Shown one piece after another: positions 1-6,211 of a stretch of DNA of 15,867 nt. The notes beneath the pieces were generated by a model that was given only the letters and a program-made list of their open reading frames with translations, searched no databases and was not told the DNA's origin. Within the stretch, counting starts at the first letter, position 1. Every line of letters starts with the position of its first letter. The translations under genes were made by a program, and so were the position numbers. Source of the stretch: an uncultured Rivibacter sp. (GTDB lineage Bacteria > Pseudomonadota > Gammaproteobacteria > Burkholderiales > Burkholderiaceae); assembly GCA_946480925.1 (NCBI GenBank), contig CAMLLU010000102.1:1-15867 (forward strand). Reading direction: 5' to 3'.

Positions 1-20
1 CCTGAAACGTCTTCAGGAGC

Positions 21-641
21 ATGGACCCACCGAAACCCGCTGCCGCACGGATGATCGACCGAGGCGACGACCGAGACAGTGCGATCACCGCGACGGTTCG
101 GCGCGAGCAGTCGCGCTTGGTCAATTTCATTCGGCGCAACGTGCGCGACCGGACCGATGCAGAAGACATCCTGCAGGACGTCCTGTACGAGTTCGTCGAG
201 GCCTACCGCCTGCCCGAGACCATCGAGCAGGCCGGCGCGTGGCTCTTCCGCGTCGCCCGCAATCGCATCATCGACCGCTTCCGCAAGAAGAAGGAACAAC
301 CGCTCGGCGAGCTCGCCGGCAGTGACGACGACGCGTTCTCATTCGACGTCGACGATGAAGACAGCCCGTATCGGCTGGACCTCGCGCTGCCCTCGCCCGA
401 TGCCGGCCCGCAGGCGCAGTACGCGCGCCGCCGCCTGCTCGATGCGCTGCAGCAGGCACTCGACGAACTGCCTGCGAACCAGCGCGAGGTCTTCGTCGCG
501 CACGAGATCGAGGGACTGAGCTTCAAGGAGCTGGCCGAGAAGACGGGAGCTCCCGTCAACACGCTGCTCGCGCGCAAGCGCTATGCGGTGCTGCAGCTGC
601 GAGCGCGCCTGCAGCCGATCTACGACGAATTCGATTTCTGA
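21..641 (+). CDS. ECF-type RNA polymerase sigma factor (sigma-70 family)
   Basis: This is a 206-aa protein with the two-domain layout of extracytoplasmic-function sigma factors. Region 2 spans about residues 28-95 and includes the 'DAEDILQDVLYEF' helix and 'AWLFRVARNRIIDRFRKKK'. An acidic linker follows, then region 4 at about 143-200 ('ALDELPANQREVFVAHEIEGLSFKELAEKTGAPVNTLLARKRYAVLQLR'), a helix-turn-helix that would read the -35 element. It should direct core polymerase to a small regulon, plausibly including its own operon. Start choice is uncertain: ATG 21 has AGGAG only 1 nt upstream, which is too close for normal use, while the in-frame ATG at 51 has no visible ribosome-binding site. 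The next gene begins 24 nt downstream. No classical anti-sigma gene is present; the downstream membrane protein could play that part (inference). The family call is firm; the specific signal is unknown. Confidence 0.93.
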   Translation: MDPPKPAAARMIDRGDDRDSAITATVRREQSRLVNFIRRNVRDRTDAEDILQDVLYEFVEAYRLPETIEQAGAWLFRVARNRIIDRFRKKKEQPLGELAGSDDDAFSFDVDDEDSPYRLDLALPSPDAGPQAQYARRRLLDALQQALDELPANQREVFVAHEIEGLSFKELAEKTGAPVNTLLARKRYAVLQLRARLQPIYDEFDF

Positions 642-665
642 AATCTTTCGAAGGAGAAGACAGAC

Positions 666-986
666 ATGCTGTCGAAAGCAAGATTCCTGGGCCGGGCCGT
701 GTTCGGCTTCGTCGCCATAGCCGTCCTGGGTGGGCTGGTCATGCTGCTGTGGAACGCCACCATCCCGGACCTCTTCGTCGGCGCCCGCCCGATCGACTAC
801 CTGCGGGCGCTGGGGCTGCTGGTGCTGAGCCGCATCCTCTTCGGCGGCTTTCGCGGCCATGGCGGGTGGCATTGGCATCGCCACGGGTGGCACCACGGAG
901 GCCCGTGGAGCGCCATGACGCCCGAGGAGCGCGAGCGCTTGCGCCATGGCAGGCGGTGGGGCCGGCACGGTGGGTGCGATGCATGA
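666..986 (+). CDS. Small His-rich two-helix membrane protein
   Basis: The product has 106 aa. Two hydrophobic segments (about residues 10-29 and 43-60) are followed by a tail very rich in His, Gly and Trp: 'GHGGWHWHRHGWHHGG' at 64-79 holds six histidines, with two more at 94 and 101. A 'MTPEERERLRHG' helix follows, a motif seen in small metal-related membrane proteins encoded beside ECF sigma factors. AAGGAG about 10 nt before ATG 666 supports the start. The stop overlaps the ferredoxin start (ATGA at 983-986), so the two are probably translationally coupled. The tail could bind a transition metal and report it to the sigma factor, or buffer metal at the membrane; both are inference. I do not recognise a named family. 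Confidence 0.85.
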   Translation: MLSKARFLGRAVFGFVAIAVLGGLVMLLWNATIPDLFVGARPIDYLRALGLLVLSRILFGGFRGHGGWHWHRHGWHHGGPWSAMTPEERERLRHGRRWGRHGGCDA

Positions 987-1297
987 GCAAGGCCTCCACC
1001 GCAACGGCCGCCTGCAAGCAGCCGCCCGGCGTGATCGTGCCGGTCGTCGACCTGCGCCGTTGTGAAGGCAAGGGCGATTGCGTGCGCGCCTGCCCCGAAG
1101 ACGTCTTCGAGATCCGGCGCATAGACGACGCCGACTACCAGCAGCTCGGCATGCTGCAGAAGTTCAAGTTGCGCGTGCACGGCATGCAGGTTGCCTACAC
1201 ACCGAACGCCGCGGCCTGCCGCTCATGCGGCCTGTGCGTCACCGCCTGCCCGGAACGCGCCATCACGCTCGCCCGCTCCACACCTGGGAAAACATGA
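983..1297 (+). CDS. Two-cluster ferredoxin, probably 7Fe type ([3Fe-4S][4Fe-4S])
   Basis: This 104-aa protein has two ferredoxin motifs. The first is C27-x2-K30-x2-C33-x3-C37-P, so the usual second cysteine is a lysine. The second is complete: C79-x2-C82-x2-C85-x3-C89-P. In dicluster ferredoxins, cluster I takes three Cys from motif 1 plus the last Cys of motif 2, so cluster I here has only three Cys ligands. A [3Fe-4S] centre is expected, as in 7Fe ferredoxins. C11 is an extra cysteine near the N-terminus. A 41-residue insert separates the motifs. The start at ATG 983 overlaps the previous stop, and the stop overlaps the MFS start (ATGA at 1294-1297). It is presumably a soluble electron carrier; its partner is not obvious from this operon. 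A longer reading from 749 is a shadow of the upstream gene. Confidence 0.92.
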   Translation: MSKASTATAACKQPPGVIVPVVDLRRCEGKGDCVRACPEDVFEIRRIDDADYQQLGMLQKFKLRVHGMQVAYTPNAAACRSCGLCVTACPERAITLARSTPGKT

Positions 1298-2544
1298 GCC
1301 AGACCCCCGCCACCACGGCCCCTGCCCTCACGCCGTTTTCCTCGTACCAGAAGACGGTCATCGCGATGCTCGCGTTCCTGCAGTTCGCGGTGATCCTGGA
1401 CTTCATGCTGATGGCGCCGATGGGCGCGCTGATCATGCCGGCGCTCGCGATCGGCCCCAGCGAATTCGGGCTGGTCGTCTCCGCCTACGCGTTCAGCGCC
1501 GCAGCCTCAGGCCTGCTGACCGCCGGCTTCGCCGACCGCTTCGACCGCAAGAAGCTGCTGCTGTTCTTCTACGGCGGGTTCGTGCTGGGCACGTTGTGGT
1601 GCGGGCTCGCGCAGAGCTTCGAGACGCTGCTCGTCGCACGCGTCGTGACCGGCCTGTTCGGTGGCGTCATCGGCTCCATCGTGATCGCGATCTCGACCGA
1701 CCTGTTCCCGCCGCAGATGCGCGGCCGCGTGATGGGCACGATCCAGACCGCGTTCGCCGCGAGCCAGGTGCTGGGCATTCCGCTGGGGCTCTACCTGTCG
1801 AACCGCTGGAACTGGCACGTGCCCTTCCTCGCGCTGGCCGCGATCGGCGTGCTCGGCGGCCTGGTCGTGAACTGGCGCATGCAGCCGGTGGCCGAGCACC
1901 TGAAGGCACCGCAGGAACACAGCCCCTGGATGCACCTGCTGCACACGCTCACGGTGCCGCGCCACCTGCTCGCGTTCGCGACGACCGCGCTGCCGACGAC
2001 CGGCGGCTTCATGCTCATGCCGTTCAGCAGCGCCTACACGGTCAACAACCTCGGCATCTCGCTGCACGACCTGCCCACGGTCTACGTGGTCACCGGCCTG
2101 TGCACGGTGTTCGCCGGGCCGGCGATCGGCAGGGCCGCCGACAGGTTCGGCAAGTTCCGCGTGTTCGCGCTGGGCACCACCCTGTCGATCGTGATGGTGC
2201 TGATCTACACGCACCTCGGGCCGGTCTCGCTGCCGGTGCTGATCCTCATCAACGCGGTGCTGTTCGTCGGCATCTTCTCGCGCATGATTCCGTCGCAGGC
2301 GCTGATGTCGTCGGTGCCGTCGCAGGCACAGCGCGGCGCCTTCAGCGCGATCAACGCCTCGATCCAGCAGCTGGCGGGCGGCCTCGCCTCGGTGGTGGCC
2401 GGGCACATCGTGACCATGGCGCCCGACGGCAAGCTGCAGCACTTCGACGTGGTCGGCTTCGTCGTCGTCGCGAGCTCGCTGGTCTCCTTCATGCTGCTGT
2501 GGCGGCTGCAGCGCAACCTCGGGCACGCAGCGGCCGCACGTTGA
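1294..2544 (+). CDS. MFS transporter (DHA1-like drug/metabolite efflux)
   Basis: This 416-aa, about 12-helix major facilitator begins after a hydrophilic leader of roughly 20 residues. TM1 carries 'FAVILDFMLMAPMG' (Asp36 in the membrane). The TM2-TM3 loop has the MFS signature 'GFADRFDRKKLLLFFYG' (79-93), and 'LFPPQMRGRVMG' follows the central helices. A second 'GPAIGRAADRFGKFRVFALG' signature lies in the C-terminal half, as expected for the duplicated fold. The protein probably exports a small organic compound by proton antiport from the inner membrane; the substrate cannot be read from sequence. ATG 1294 overlaps the ferredoxin stop. It closes the sigma/His-rich/ferredoxin operon, and the 124-nt gap after it separates the hemerythrin gene. 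Confidence 0.93.
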   Translation: MSQTPATTAPALTPFSSYQKTVIAMLAFLQFAVILDFMLMAPMGALIMPALAIGPSEFGLVVSAYAFSAAASGLLTAGFADRFDRKKLLLFFYGGFVLGTLWCGLAQSFETLLVARVVTGLFGGVIGSIVIAISTDLFPPQMRGRVMGTIQTAFAASQVLGIPLGLYLSNRWNWHVPFLALAAIGVLGGLVVNWRMQPVAEHLKAPQEHSPWMHLLHTLTVPRHLLAFATTALPTTGGFMLMPFSSAYTVNNLGISLHDLPTVYVVTGLCTVFAGPAIGRAADRFGKFRVFALGTTLSIVMVLIYTHLGPVSLPVLILINAVLFVGIFSRMIPSQALMSSVPSQAQRGAFSAINASIQQLAGGLASVVAGHIVTMAPDGKLQHFDVVGFVVVASSLVSFMLLWRLQRNLGHAAAAR

Positions 2545-2597
2545 GGAGCAACCGGCCCGGGGCACGCAGCATCGGCGCGGCAGCACGTATCCGCCAG

Positions 2598-2611
2598 TTG
2601 ATCTTCGACAA
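2598..2611 (+). promoter_or_regulatory. Weak FNR/DNR-like box before the hemerythrin gene
   Basis: TTGATCTTCGACAA has a perfect left half-site (TTGAT) but a poor right half (GACAA against ATCAA/GTCAA). No good -10 hexamer lies 22 nt downstream (AAGCTG), unlike the boxes further along the window. It lies 58 nt before the ATG. A role in oxygen or nitric-oxide control of a hemerythrin would make sense, but the site on its own is weak. Confidence 0.3.
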
Positions 2612-2668
2612 GGCCCGCGGTGCCTTGCGTGTCAAGCTGCGCAGCACGGCTGCTGCAGGAGACGACAG

Positions 2669-3256
2669 ATGCCACACCTCACGCTCACGATCATCCGTGA
2701 TGAACATGCAGCGCTGGCTGCCGTGCTGCGTTCCATCTTGCTGCTGATGGCCCGCCATCGCGAGCAAGGCACGATGCCCGACTTCACGGCCCTGCGCGCC
2801 ATGCTGTTCTACGTGGACGAGTTTCCCGAGCAGCGGCATCACCGCAAGGAGTCGGAGCTGCTGTTCCCCAAGCTGCGCGCCCGCACGCCGCTGTCGCGCG
2901 ACCTGCTCGACCGGCTCGACGAAGACCATGCGCGCGGCGAACTGCGCATTCGCGACCTGGAACACGCACTGCTGGCCTTCGAAATGCTGGGCGAGCCGCG
3001 TCGCGCCGCGTTCGAACAGGCGGCGCAGCGCTACGTGGACTTCTACCTCGCACACATGCGGCTCGAGGAGCAGCAGGTGTTGCCGCTGGCCGAGCAGGTG
3101 CTGACGGCGCAGGACTGGGCCGAGCTGGACGAAGCCTTTGCCGGCAACCGCGACCCGCTGACGGGCCACACGCCCGAAGCGCAGTACAGCGCGCTCTTCC
3201 GGCGCATCGTCAACACCTTGCCGTGCCCCATCGGGCTTGGCGCCGAGACTCGCTGA
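2669..3256 (+). CDS. Hemerythrin/HHE domain protein
   Basis: The product has 195 aa. The di-iron ligands of a hemerythrin four-helix bundle are all visible: H13 ('IRDEHAAL'), H57-x3-E61 ('RHHRKESELLFPKL'), H86 ('LDEDHARGE') and H128-x3-E132 ('HMRLEEQQVLPL'). The C-terminal 'NRDPLTGHTPEAQYSALFRRIVNTLP' is usual for cytoplasmic bacterial HHE proteins. Proteins of this family bind O2, handle NO or sense iron/oxygen; which applies here cannot be told. AGGAGA lies 7 nt before ATG 2669. No signal peptide or membrane segment is seen. The gene stands alone and faces the carbamoyltransferase gene across a shared stem-loop. Confidence 0.93.
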   Translation: MPHLTLTIIRDEHAALAAVLRSILLLMARHREQGTMPDFTALRAMLFYVDEFPEQRHHRKESELLFPKLRARTPLSRDLLDRLDEDHARGELRIRDLEHALLAFEMLGEPRRAAFEQAAQRYVDFYLAHMRLEEQQVLPLAEQVLTAQDWAELDEAFAGNRDPLTGHTPEAQYSALFRRIVNTLPCPIGLGAETR

Positions 3257-3268
3257 CCCTTTCAGAAT

Positions 3269-3299
3269 CTGCAGCCGTAGCCGCGGGCAGCGGCTGCAG
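3269..3299. terminator. Stem-loop between convergent genes
   Basis: A perfect 9-bp inverted repeat, CTGCAGCCG (3269-3277) and CGGCTGCAG (3291-3299), with a 13-nt loop, lies between two convergent stop codons (3256 and 3309). There is no strong T-run on either side, so it may be a weak or bidirectional terminator. Confidence 0.5.
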
Positions 3300-3308
3300 C
3301 ACGCCCCT

Positions 3309-4082
3309 TCAGGCGATCGTGCCGGCCAGGAGCGCCTGCAGCACGTGGCGCTGGTTGCTCGCCTGCGCCTGGAGCAAGGCCTGCTGGGCAGCCGTGCCGG
3401 CGGCCACCAGGTGCAACGGCAGGCGCCCCCCCTCGGCCGGCTCGCACACCGCCAGCGCGCGGGTCGCTTCCACCACTGCCGCCTGCCCCGCCGGCTCCGG
3501 GCTCTTCTTCGCGGCCTCAAGACCGGACAGGTCTCCACGGAGCTCCAGTCCCGTCAGCCCGGCAATGGCGGCCAGCGCGCGGCCGGCCGGGCTGCGTAGG
3601 TCACCGGCGAAGTACAGGCACATCTGGTCGAGCGGCTGGCCGGTGAATTCCTGCAGCGTCATCACGTCGGCGATCGCCCGCGTCGAATGGTCGAGCCGAC
3701 CGATACCGTTGTAGACCGGCACGCCTGCGTGCAGGTCCAGCTGCTGCACCTGTTCGTCGCTCAAGCCCTCGCATTCGATGGCGTCATACAGCTGACCCAG
3801 CAGCCCCGCGGTGTCGCGCGGATCCCGGCGATCGGACTGGCCAGGGTCGGTGGCGCGAATGTGCGCCACCTGCGCCCCCAGCTCGGCCGCGGCGCGATGG
3901 AAGTCGACGGCCGCGGAGCTGGTGTGGTCGTCGCTCAACACCGCCACGTTCTTGCCTCGCAACAGCTGCGGCACACCGGCCGACTGCGCCGCACGCTTGA
4001 GGGCCTGCGCGCTGTCGACGATGGCGAGCAGGCGGGCCCGCGTGAGCCCTTCGAGCGACCAGAGATTGCGGTGATTGAGCAT
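3309..4082 (-). CDS. Degenerate aspartate/ornithine carbamoyltransferase paralogue
   Basis: The 257-aa product has the carbamoyltransferase fold signature from end to end: 'LWSLEGLTRARLLAIVDSAQALK' at the N-terminus, 'LRGKNVAVL' at 41-49, 'GVPVYNGIGRLDHSTRAIADVMTLQEFTG' at 120-148, and a C-terminal helix like the family's 'AENRLHxQKALL' ('QASNQRHVLQALL'). Catalytic residues are lost. The carbamoyl-phosphate motif S-T-R-T-R is T54-S-S-A-A here, H-P-C-Q is H132-S-T-R, and H-C-L-P is L-H-L-V. It is about 50 residues shorter than true enzymes, the loss being in the second domain. A regulatory or binding role is more likely than catalysis (inference). ATG 4082 has no ribosome-binding site. The -10-like TAGCCT at 4094-4089 would start the mRNA near 4082, suggesting a leaderless message. 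Confidence 0.85.
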   Translation of the reverse strand: MLNHRNLWSLEGLTRARLLAIVDSAQALKRAAQSAGVPQLLRGKNVAVLSDDHTSSAAVDFHRAAAELGAQVAHIRATDPGQSDRRDPRDTAGLLGQLYDAIECEGLSDEQVQQLDLHAGVPVYNGIGRLDHSTRAIADVMTLQEFTGQPLDQMCLYFAGDLRSPAGRALAAIAGLTGLELRGDLSGLEAAKKSPEPAGQAAVVEATRALAVCEPAEGGRLPLHLVAAGTAAQQALLQAQASNQRHVLQALLAGTIA

Positions 4083-4088
4083 GACCCG

Positions 4089-4130
4089 AGGCTAAGAGGC
4101 GGTCTCTCCGCTGTGTCTGACGCAGATCAA
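4089..4130 (-). promoter_or_regulatory. FNR/ANR-like promoter of the carbamoyltransferase paralogue
   Basis: The box at 4117-4130 reads TTGATCTGCGTCAG on the minus strand, one base off the FNR/ANR palindrome at each end pair. A 22-nt gap leads to TAGCCT (4094-4089) as the -10. This is the class II FNR layout. The predicted transcription start falls at about 4082, the A of the start codon. Confidence 0.65.
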
Positions 4131-4252
4131 GCGCGGGACGCCCGGCCGAAAGCGTCAGGGAAACAACCCAAACCCGTCAGAAGACCGTCACGTTTCAGTT
4201 TTCCATGGCGCAGTGGCAGCACCCGCGACGGATGAAACGGGATTCGACAACC

Positions 4253-4343
4253 TTCATCGCGCAGACGCAGAGGTCGCGGAGATTCGCGGAGAAATGCAGA
4301 TATTCTCTGCGGCCCTCCGCGTTCTCTGCGCCTGCGCGGTGAA
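4253..4343. repeat. Miniature palindromic intergenic repeat, copy A
   Basis: A 91-bp element has imperfect terminal inverted repeats of 29 bp with about 25 matches: TTCATCGCGCAGACGCAGAG at the left, and the complement of its partner ending GCGGTGAA at the right. Further GCGGAG/CTCCGC pairs lie inside. It lies between the DUF4010 stop and the carbamoyltransferase promoter. It shares GCGGAGATTCGCGGAG and the flank GGTGAATGAATT with copy B (opposite strand) and its termini with copy C. No transposase is nearby. The remaining bases of this gap, 4131-4252, show nothing recognisable. Confidence 0.85.
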
Positions 4344-4359
4344 TGAATTGGGGTTCACT

Positions 4360-5625
4360 TCAGCGCGCCACCGCCAGGGTCGCGGCACCGCCCGACAAGG
4401 CCACCGCGAACCCCACGGCCACGCGCCAACCCAGCGCCCGCCCACCCACCACCCAGGCCACCACGGCCTTGGCCAGCTGGTTGCTCGCCACCAGCACCAG
4501 CAGCGCGGTCAAGGCCACGTCGACGCTGACCGCAGAGCCGGCGTGCAGGCGCGCGATGGACACCACCATGGCATCCACATCGGCCAGCCCTGAAAGCACC
4601 GACAAGGCATACAGCCCGGCATCGCCCCACGCGGCACGCAGCGCCTGCGCCAGCACCGCCACGGCGGCCATGAAGGCGGCGAAGCCCAGCGCCGTCATCA
4701 GGTCGTAGCGCGCCGCGAGGCTCGAGTCTTCGGTAGGCGCCTCCTCCCTGGCGCCGGCGCGCCACAGCCAGGTGCCGCCGGCAAACAGCACCAGCGCCAT
4801 CACGCCCAGCGGCCAGGCGGCACGCTCCAGCAGCGCAGGTTGCAGGGCCGCGAGCACGATGTCGATGCGCACGAACATCACGCCGCAGGCGCACAGCACG
4901 CCGGCCGCCAGGGTGCCGGCGTGCTGGGGCTGCGGCCGCCGAGCACGCCGGGCCAGCGCCACCGTCACCGCGGTGGACGAAGCCAGCCCTCCCAGCAGCC
5001 CGGTCAGCACCACCCCGTGGCGCTGGCCGGCGAGCCGCATTGCAAAGTGCCCCGCCAGCGAAAGCCCGGCCACCAGCACCACCCCCAGCCAGAGCTGGTA
5101 GGGGTTCAGCGCGCCGTACAGGCCCATGTCGGCATTCGGCAGCAGCGGCCAGATCACCGCCGACAGCACCAGCAGTTGCAGCGCCGCGCGCAGCTCGTCG
5201 GCGGCCACCAGCCGCAGCCAGCGGTGCAGCACCGGCTTGAGGTCGAGCAGCACCGCCACCAGCACGGCACAGCCCACGGCCACGGCGGCATGCCCCAGTG
5301 CCGCCAGCGCACCAAGCACGAGCGTGACGAGCGCGGCCACCGCCGACGTGAGACTGCGATCGCCCGACTGCCGCACCGTGATCGCATAGGCCACGCCGAA
5401 CACGGCCGCCACGCTCACGATGCCTGCCACCAGCGGCCCACTGCCCAGCACCGGCTGCAGCAACGCGAGCGCGCCGCCCAGCAGGCCCAGCAACGCAAAG
5501 GTACGCAGCCCGGCCGCGCGCCCGCCCTCAGGCAGCTCGCGGTCGCGCCAACCCCGTTCGAGCCCGACGATGAGGCCGATCGCCAGCGCGACGGCGAGGC
5601 GGGCAGCTGCGTCGGACGTCTCCAT
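4360..5625 (-). CDS. MgtC/SapB and DUF4010 family membrane protein
   Basis: This inner-membrane protein of 421 aa has about 12 hydrophobic segments. The N-terminal part has the MgtC/SapB signature ('LAVALAIGLIVGLERGWRDRELPEGGRAAGLRTFALLGLLGG'). The second half is DUF4010-like ('GVVLTGLLGGLASSTAVTVALARRAR', and 'YALSVLSGLADVDAMVVSIARL' near the end). The family is linked to magnesium or stress physiology, but its transport activity is not established. The longest reading starts at ATG 5637, followed by ATG 5634 and ATG 5625. None has a good ribosome-binding site. I prefer 5625 because the -10-like GATGAT (5638-5633) covers the two upstream ATGs, and the class II start predicted from the FNR-like box is about 5626; this would be another leaderless message. 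If that promoter is not used, 5637 is the start. Confidence 0.88.
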   Translation of the reverse strand: METSDAAARLAVALAIGLIVGLERGWRDRELPEGGRAAGLRTFALLGLLGGALALLQPVLGSGPLVAGIVSVAAVFGVAYAITVRQSGDRSLTSAVAALVTLVLGALAALGHAAVAVGCAVLVAVLLDLKPVLHRWLRLVAADELRAALQLLVLSAVIWPLLPNADMGLYGALNPYQLWLGVVLVAGLSLAGHFAMRLAGQRHGVVLTGLLGGLASSTAVTVALARRARRPQPQHAGTLAAGVLCACGVMFVRIDIVLAALQPALLERAAWPLGVMALVLFAGGTWLWRAGAREEAPTEDSSLAARYDLMTALGFAAFMAAVAVLAQALRAAWGDAGLYALSVLSGLADVDAMVVSIARLHAGSAVSVDVALTALLVLVASNQLAKAVVAWVVGGRALGWRVAVGFAVALSGGAATLAVAR

Positions 5626-5632
5626 CCGCCAC

Positions 5633-5674
5633 ATCATCGGCGCGCGTGCCCGCGTGCGGCTTGAGCCGCATCAA
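5633..5674 (-). promoter_or_regulatory. FNR/ANR-like promoter of the MgtC/DUF4010 gene
   Basis: The box at 5661-5674 reads TTGATGCGGCTCAA on the minus strand (only one mismatch in the two half-sites). A 22-nt gap leads to GATGAT at 5638-5633, which matches TATAAT at four of six positions. It lies immediately beyond the stop of the upstream SRPBCC gene, so the DUF4010 gene would have its own promoter. Confidence 0.65.
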
Positions 5675-5695
5675 GCCGACGGGCCGGCGGCGCTG

Positions 5696-6202
5696 TCAGG
5701 GCATGTCTGCGAAACGCGCCTGCGCATCCTTCGCCATGCGCTCCACACACCAGCGTCCATAGGCCTGGCCAAGCCATCGGTTCAGGAAGGCTGGTTTCAG
5801 CGTGCCGGGCGCAAAGTCGATGAGCACGCGCAAGCGGCTGCCCTGCCCCTGCGCAGCGATCTCGAAGCCCATGCGATAAGAGCCGATCACGAGCAGTCTT
5901 GGCGCTCCCACCGTTTCCCAGGTCTTGGTGCGCGCGGGCTCATGCTGCGCCGCCACCTCGTCCAGCTCGAGCGGGTAGCCCAGCACCCTGCCGTGCAGGC
6001 GGATCCTTGCGCCCACGCTGCGCCCCTGCGCCGCGTCGAGCTCGAACGACATGCGCGCGCCTGCCATCGCCCACGAGCGCTGTTCCATGTGGCTGCCGAG
6101 CCGCCGCGGATCGTCGAGGTAGCCGAACAACGCCTGCGGCGTTGCAGCCACCATCGCCGTCGCCTCGGCGTGGCCCGGGTACGCGCCTTCGTTCAGCTTC
6201 AT
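5696..6202 (-). CDS. SRPBCC (START-like/polyketide cyclase) family protein
   Basis: A 168-aa soluble protein with the helix-grip pattern of SRPBCC proteins: an N-terminal strand, 'VAATPQALFGYLDDPRRLGSHM', a run of beta strands ('ARIRLHGRVLGYPLELDEVAAQHEP', 'RLLVIGSYRMGFEIAAQGQGSRLRVLIDF'), and a long C-terminal helix ('FLNRWLGQAYGRWCVERMAKDAQARF'). Such proteins bind hydrophobic ligands; the ligand is unknown. ATG 6202 lies 9 nt after the stop of the copper ATPase with GAGAGA before it, so the two are almost certainly cotranscribed. A lipid-related role is possible (inference). Confidence 0.85.
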   Translation of the reverse strand: MKLNEGAYPGHAEATAMVAATPQALFGYLDDPRRLGSHMEQRSWAMAGARMSFELDAAQGRSVGARIRLHGRVLGYPLELDEVAAQHEPARTKTWETVGAPRLLVIGSYRMGFEIAAQGQGSRLRVLIDFAPGTLKPAFLNRWLGQAYGRWCVERMAKDAQARFADMP

Positions 6203-6211
6203 GGGTGTCTC

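Noticed and set aside
2631..2668. CTTG-N5-CAAG palindrome and GC stretch before the hemerythrin gene as a nitric-oxide regulator site
   Set aside because: Spacing does not fit FNR, NorR or NsrR sites that I know; probably chance.
1191..2747. 518-codon plus-strand frame over the MFS gene
   Set aside because: Shadow frame rich in Arg, Ala, Pro and His; the MFS frame has clear membrane helices and coupled start and stop codons.
3309..4082. Calling this gene argF, arcB or pyrB
   Set aside because: The carbamoyl-phosphate arginines and the HCLP motif are absent, so a catalytic name would mislead.
4840..5664. 274-codon plus-strand frame
   Set aside because: Antisense to the DUF4010 gene; Gln/His/Arg-rich, typical of a complement of a membrane-protein gene.
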